Assembly (NCBI GenBank): GCA_017557665.1
Contig: JAFYYI010000083.1
Span: 30,189-94,188 of the forward strand
Source: Muribaculaceae bacterium
GTDB lineage: Bacteria; Bacteroidota; Bacteroidia; Bacteroidales; Muribaculaceae
Length of the DNA stretch: 64,000 nucleotides
Direction of reading: 5' to 3'
In this document: positions 61,602-64,000 of the stretch, piece after piece
Layout of the letters: each line of letters begins with the position of its first letter
Numbering within the stretch: position 1 is the first letter of the stretch
The notes under the pieces: model-generated
Databases searched by the model: none
The model's input: the letters and a program-made list of their open reading frames with translations, nothing else
What the model was told of the DNA's origin: nothing
Translations under genes and position numbers: made by a program

Positions 61602-63311
61602 ATGATACACAAGAGTTTATACCGCATAGCGATGGCCGTATTAGCCATCACGGCTTGGTTGGGTGCCGATGCTACGATTCCTACCGGATACTACGACTCT
61701 CTTGAGGGCAAGAGCGGACAGGCGTTGAAAGATGCTATCCATGAATTGGCTACTCGCCACACCACGCTGAGTTATGGCAGCCTGTGGATATACTTTGCCG
61801 AGACCGACTGCCAGGCCGACGACAAGAGCAAGGTGTGGGACATGTACAGCAACCGCACCTATTACTTCAGGGGCGGCTCCAGCGGCGTGAGCGGTATGCA
61901 CAAGGAGCACTCGCTGCCCAAGAGCTGGTGGGGAGGATATGACGAGAACCAGGGGTATGCCGGCTACACCGACATCAACCACCTCTACCCCTCGGACGGT
62001 GACGCCAACATGGCGAAATCCAACTATCCGCTGGGCGAGGTGTCGAACGCCTACTTTGACAACGGCGTGACCCGTGTGGGTGCTCCCAAAATGGGTCAGG
62101 GCGGAGGCAGCAGCTCGGTGTTTGAGCCCGACGACCGCTACAAGGGAGACTTCGCGCGCACCTACTTCTATATGGCCTGCACTTACCAGCAATACACATG
62201 GAAATACACCTACATGCTTAACAACTCATCGTGGAAGGGCTTTAACGAGTGGTCTATCGACCTGCTGTGCCGCTGGGCCCGCAACGATGCGGTGAGCGAC
62301 AAGGAGATTGACCGTAACGATGCGGTGCAGAAGTTCCAAAACAACCGCAACCCCTTCATTGACATCCCCGAGCTGTTTGAATACATCTGGGGCAACCGCC
62401 AGGGACAGGTCTTCTACCTGAGCGAAGCCGGGACCAGCAGCGACACCACGACCTATACCGGTGATCCCGAACTCATCTCACCCACTCAGGGCACAGTGCT
62501 CGACTTTGGCGAGGTGGCTATCGGCAAGAGTCTGGACTACACCGTTTACATCAAGGGCCGCGGCCTGAACAACCCGTTGTCGTTGCAGCTCTACCGCTAT
62601 GACTATGAGATGTTCAGCATCCCTGTCACCTCGGTGAGCCGTACCGTGGCAAACAGCCCCGAGGGTTATCCCTTGAAGATCACCTACACGCCGACCTCTA
62701 TTGGTGAACACACCGCCAGACTGCTCATCTTTGACGGTGGCCTGGTTGGCAGCGTCGGTGTCGAACTGCGCGCCCGTTGCGTTCCCGTGCCCACATTATC
62801 ACAACTCATTGCGCTCGATGCCACCATCCTGACGGGCAACAGCTACCTCGCCAACTGGCGTGCTGCCAACGAGGAAGTGGATTACTACATCATCACGCGC
62901 ACCGTCTATAACAAAGAGAACGGCGAGACGCGCACCGAGACCTTCACCACCACCGATGGCAGCACCACCGAATACCTCTTTGAGGACCGCCAACCCGGCG
63001 AGACCCACACCTATTACGTTCAATCCTATCGTCTGGGCTACCTGAGCGAGCCGTCGAACGTCATCACCATCGATGCCACAGGCATCACAGGCATTCAGGC
63101 CGACAAGCCCTTGCAGCTACTGACCATGGAAGGTGGCGTTCTCGTGAAATGCAGTGAGGACTTGGGCAGTGCCACCGTCTATGACATGGCAGGCAGGACC
63201 GTGCGCCAAATCGACAACCTCCACAACGATATGATTATCGACTTGCCTCGCGGCATCTACCTGCTCAAGACTTCGACCAGCCGCACGGCTTGGAAAATCG
63301 CCGTGAGGTAA
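61602..63311 (+). CDS. Secreted endonuclease I-family nuclease with T9SS type A tail
   Basis: 569 residues. A signal peptide (ending GADA) is followed by an endonuclease I/NucM domain (about 25-275) with KEHSLPKSWW and HLYPSDGDANMAKSNYPLG containing the catalytic His and metal-binding Asn. Next come an ASH-like beta domain (about 285-390, LDFGEVAIGKSLDY), a fibronectin III-like domain (about 400-490) and a C-terminal sorting segment (about 505-569: VYDMAGRTVRQ, LPRGIYLLK, WKIAVR) of T9SS type A. It probably degrades extracellular DNA for nucleotide uptake or biofilm turnover. It is monocistronic. Confidence 0.9.
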   Translation: MIHKSLYRIAMAVLAITAWLGADATIPTGYYDSLEGKSGQALKDAIHELATRHTTLSYGSLWIYFAETDCQADDKSKVWDMYSNRTYYFRGGSSGVSGMHKEHSLPKSWWGGYDENQGYAGYTDINHLYPSDGDANMAKSNYPLGEVSNAYFDNGVTRVGAPKMGQGGGSSSVFEPDDRYKGDFARTYFYMACTYQQYTWKYTYMLNNSSWKGFNEWSIDLLCRWARNDAVSDKEIDRNDAVQKFQNNRNPFIDIPELFEYIWGNRQGQVFYLSEAGTSSDTTTYTGDPELISPTQGTVLDFGEVAIGKSLDYTVYIKGRGLNNPLSLQLYRYDYEMFSIPVTSVSRTVANSPEGYPLKITYTPTSIGEHTARLLIFDGGLVGSVGVELRARCVPVPTLSQLIALDATILTGNSYLANWRAANEEVDYYIITRTVYNKENGETRTETFTTTDGSTTEYLFEDRQPGETHTYYVQSYRLGYLSEPSNVITIDATGITGIQADKPLQLLTMEGGVLVKCSEDLGSATVYDMAGRTVRQIDNLHNDMIIDLPRGIYLLKTSTSRTAWKIAVR

Positions 63312-63312
63312 A

Positions 63313-63348
63313 ACGGAAAGAACGGATAATACGGATATTACGGAACAA
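63313..63348. repeat. 9-bp repeat array (unit ACGGATAAT)
   Basis: ACGGAAAGA, ACGGATAAT, ACGGATATT, ACGGAACAA in register, beginning two bases after the nuclease stop and running into the terminator stem. Confidence 0.72.
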
Positions 63349-63376
63349 GCGGTTGACCTGATGGTCAACCGCTTGT
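63345..63376. terminator. Hairpin between endonuclease I and korC (convergent)
   Basis: A perfect 14-bp stem (63345-63358 with 63363-63376) and a 4-base loop. T tracts are weak, so it is a bidirectional 3'-end hairpin. Confidence 0.75.
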
Positions 63377-63398
63377 TGCAACGGAATTGTTTTAAATC

Positions 63399-63938
63399 TT
63401 ACTCCTTGATGAGGTTGCCGCCTTCCTTCAGAGCCTCCTCGTTGAGGGGGATGAGGTGCCAGTGGCGCTCGGGGAGGGTCTTCTTGAGGGCCTTGAGCAC
63501 GCTCTCGATGGTCACCATGGGGCGCACCTTGAGCATCGAACCCAGGACGATCATGTTGAAGGTCTTGGAGTTCTTCATCTCGATAGACTTCTCGGTAGCA
63601 TCGATAGGATAAATCTTGATGTCGGTGCGGGTGGGTTTCTTGTGGATGCCATAGGTGTCATACATCAGAATACCACCGGGCTTTACCTTGCTCTCGAACT
63701 TGTCAAGCGACTGCTGGTTGAGCACAACCACCACGTCATAGGTGTTGAGGACGGGCGAGCTGATGCGCTCATCGCTCACGATAACAGTGACGTTGGCGGT
63801 ACCGCCACGCTGTTCGGGACCGTAAGAGGGCAGCCAGCAGACTTCCTTATCCTCCATCAGGCCAGAGTAGGCAAGAATCTTACCCATTGACAATACACCC
63901 TGTCCGCCGAAACCGGCAATAACTATTTCATTAATCAT
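63399..63938 (-). CDS. korC: 2-oxoacid:ferredoxin oxidoreductase gamma subunit
   Basis: 179 residues with the gamma-domain signature GFGGQGVLSMGKILA at the N-terminus and the WLPSYGPEQRGGTANV segment typical of 2-oxoglutarate:ferredoxin oxidoreductase gamma. With KorA/KorB it makes succinyl-CoA from 2-oxoglutarate, or the reverse in reductive metabolism. A pyruvate- or branched-chain-specific complex cannot be excluded. It follows the korB end by 15 bases on the same strand, so it is the last gene of a kor operon extending beyond the right edge. Confidence 0.9.
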   Translation of the reverse strand: MINEIVIAGFGGQGVLSMGKILAYSGLMEDKEVCWLPSYGPEQRGGTANVTVIVSDERISSPVLNTYDVVVVLNQQSLDKFESKVKPGGILMYDTYGIHKKPTRTDIKIYPIDATEKSIEMKNSKTFNMIVLGSMLKVRPMVTIESVLKALKKTLPERHWHLIPLNEEALKEGGNLIKE

Positions 63939-63953
63939 AGTGTCTTCTAAATT

Positions 63954-64000
63954 TTAGCGTTGAATACCATCTTTCAAGTCCTTCAAGTCTCCGAGGGGAT
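63954..64000 (-). CDS. korB: korB, last codons (partial)
   Basis: A minus-strand frame running in from the right edge and ending PLGDLKDLKDGIQR then TAA at 63954-63956. Position, strand and the 15-base gap before korC indicate the C-terminus of the thiamine-diphosphate beta subunit. Only 15 codons are visible, so identity rests on context. Confidence 0.55.
   Translation of the reverse strand, partial: PLGDLKDLKDGIQR

Noticed and set aside
63971..63997. A 9-bp period (TCTTTCAAG, TCCTTCAAG) at the right edge looked like another repeat array
   Set aside because: It lies in the minus-strand frame encoding GDLKDLKDG at the end of korB, so the periodicity is explained by coding sequence.

Overview
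The window is a contiguous piece of a Bacteroidales chromosome, most likely Muribaculaceae or Prevotellaceae (family level is inference). Direct evidence is the Bacteroidota promoter word TAnnTTTG upstream of many genes, a fused MurF-alanine racemase, BspA-type leucine-rich-repeat surface proteins, type IX secretion (T9SS) tails, a SecA of over 1100 residues, and several families largely confined to this phylum (DUF4105/Lnb, DUF4270, DUF4492, DUF6089, DUF6242, DUF2027-Smr). Base composition is GC-rich in genes and AT-rich between them. Most of the window is housekeeping; no prophage, CRISPR array or integrative element is visible.

Layout. 1-4595: rod-shape operon mreC(partial)-mreD-mrdA-rodA with overlapping genes. 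4711-9501: an Lnb-like DUF4105 membrane protein and secA. 9607-12853 (minus): a DUF3843-like protein, tRNA-Thr, a DUF4270 lipoprotein and a truncated GlgA-like protein. 13501-14917 (plus): nagA and tRNA-His. 15018-26833 (minus): an unknown membrane protein, three OmpH/Skp chaperone paralogues, a WG-repeat lipoprotein, bamA, uppS, a DUF6089 barrel, a DUF6242 lipoprotein, ribD and prmC. This is an envelope-biogenesis block. 27082-31862 (plus): an Lrp/AsnC regulator, an inositol-phosphatase-family enzyme, a double-headed FKBP isomerase, trpS and a YgjP-type metallopeptidase. 31967-36204 (minus): DUF2027-Smr and the cytochrome bd operon DUF4492-cydA-cydB.

36385-48162 (plus): a giant LRR/dockerin protein, a GSCFA enzyme, then a tightly coupled run murF-alr, a T9SS-tailed LRR protein, tadA and an esterase lipoprotein, followed by ansA. 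48242-53972: DUF4332, aquaporin, a UDP-glucose dehydrogenase homologue, a PorE-like OmpA lipoprotein and an unknown secreted protein. 54134-63311: an OPT transporter, a REP-associated transposase (RAYT) with its own REP palindromes, a second LRR/dockerin protein, tRNA-Ser, a RecD/Dda-like helicase and a T9SS-exported endonuclease I. The right edge holds korC and the last codons of korB.

Most notable: (1) the UDP-glucose dehydrogenase homologue has lost its catalytic cysteine (Leu268) and the conserved active-site asparagine (Thr216); (2) the RAYT carries an extra C-terminal domain of about 120 residues resembling a DprA/SLOG Rossmann fold and is flanked by GTAG-preceded REP hairpins; (3) about a dozen intergenic spacers consist of degenerate direct repeats with period exactly 7 or 9 bp, each with its own word, three of them built around a shared GC-rich core near GGCATCCGCCTT. 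All functional statements rest on motif recognition by eye; no database search was run.
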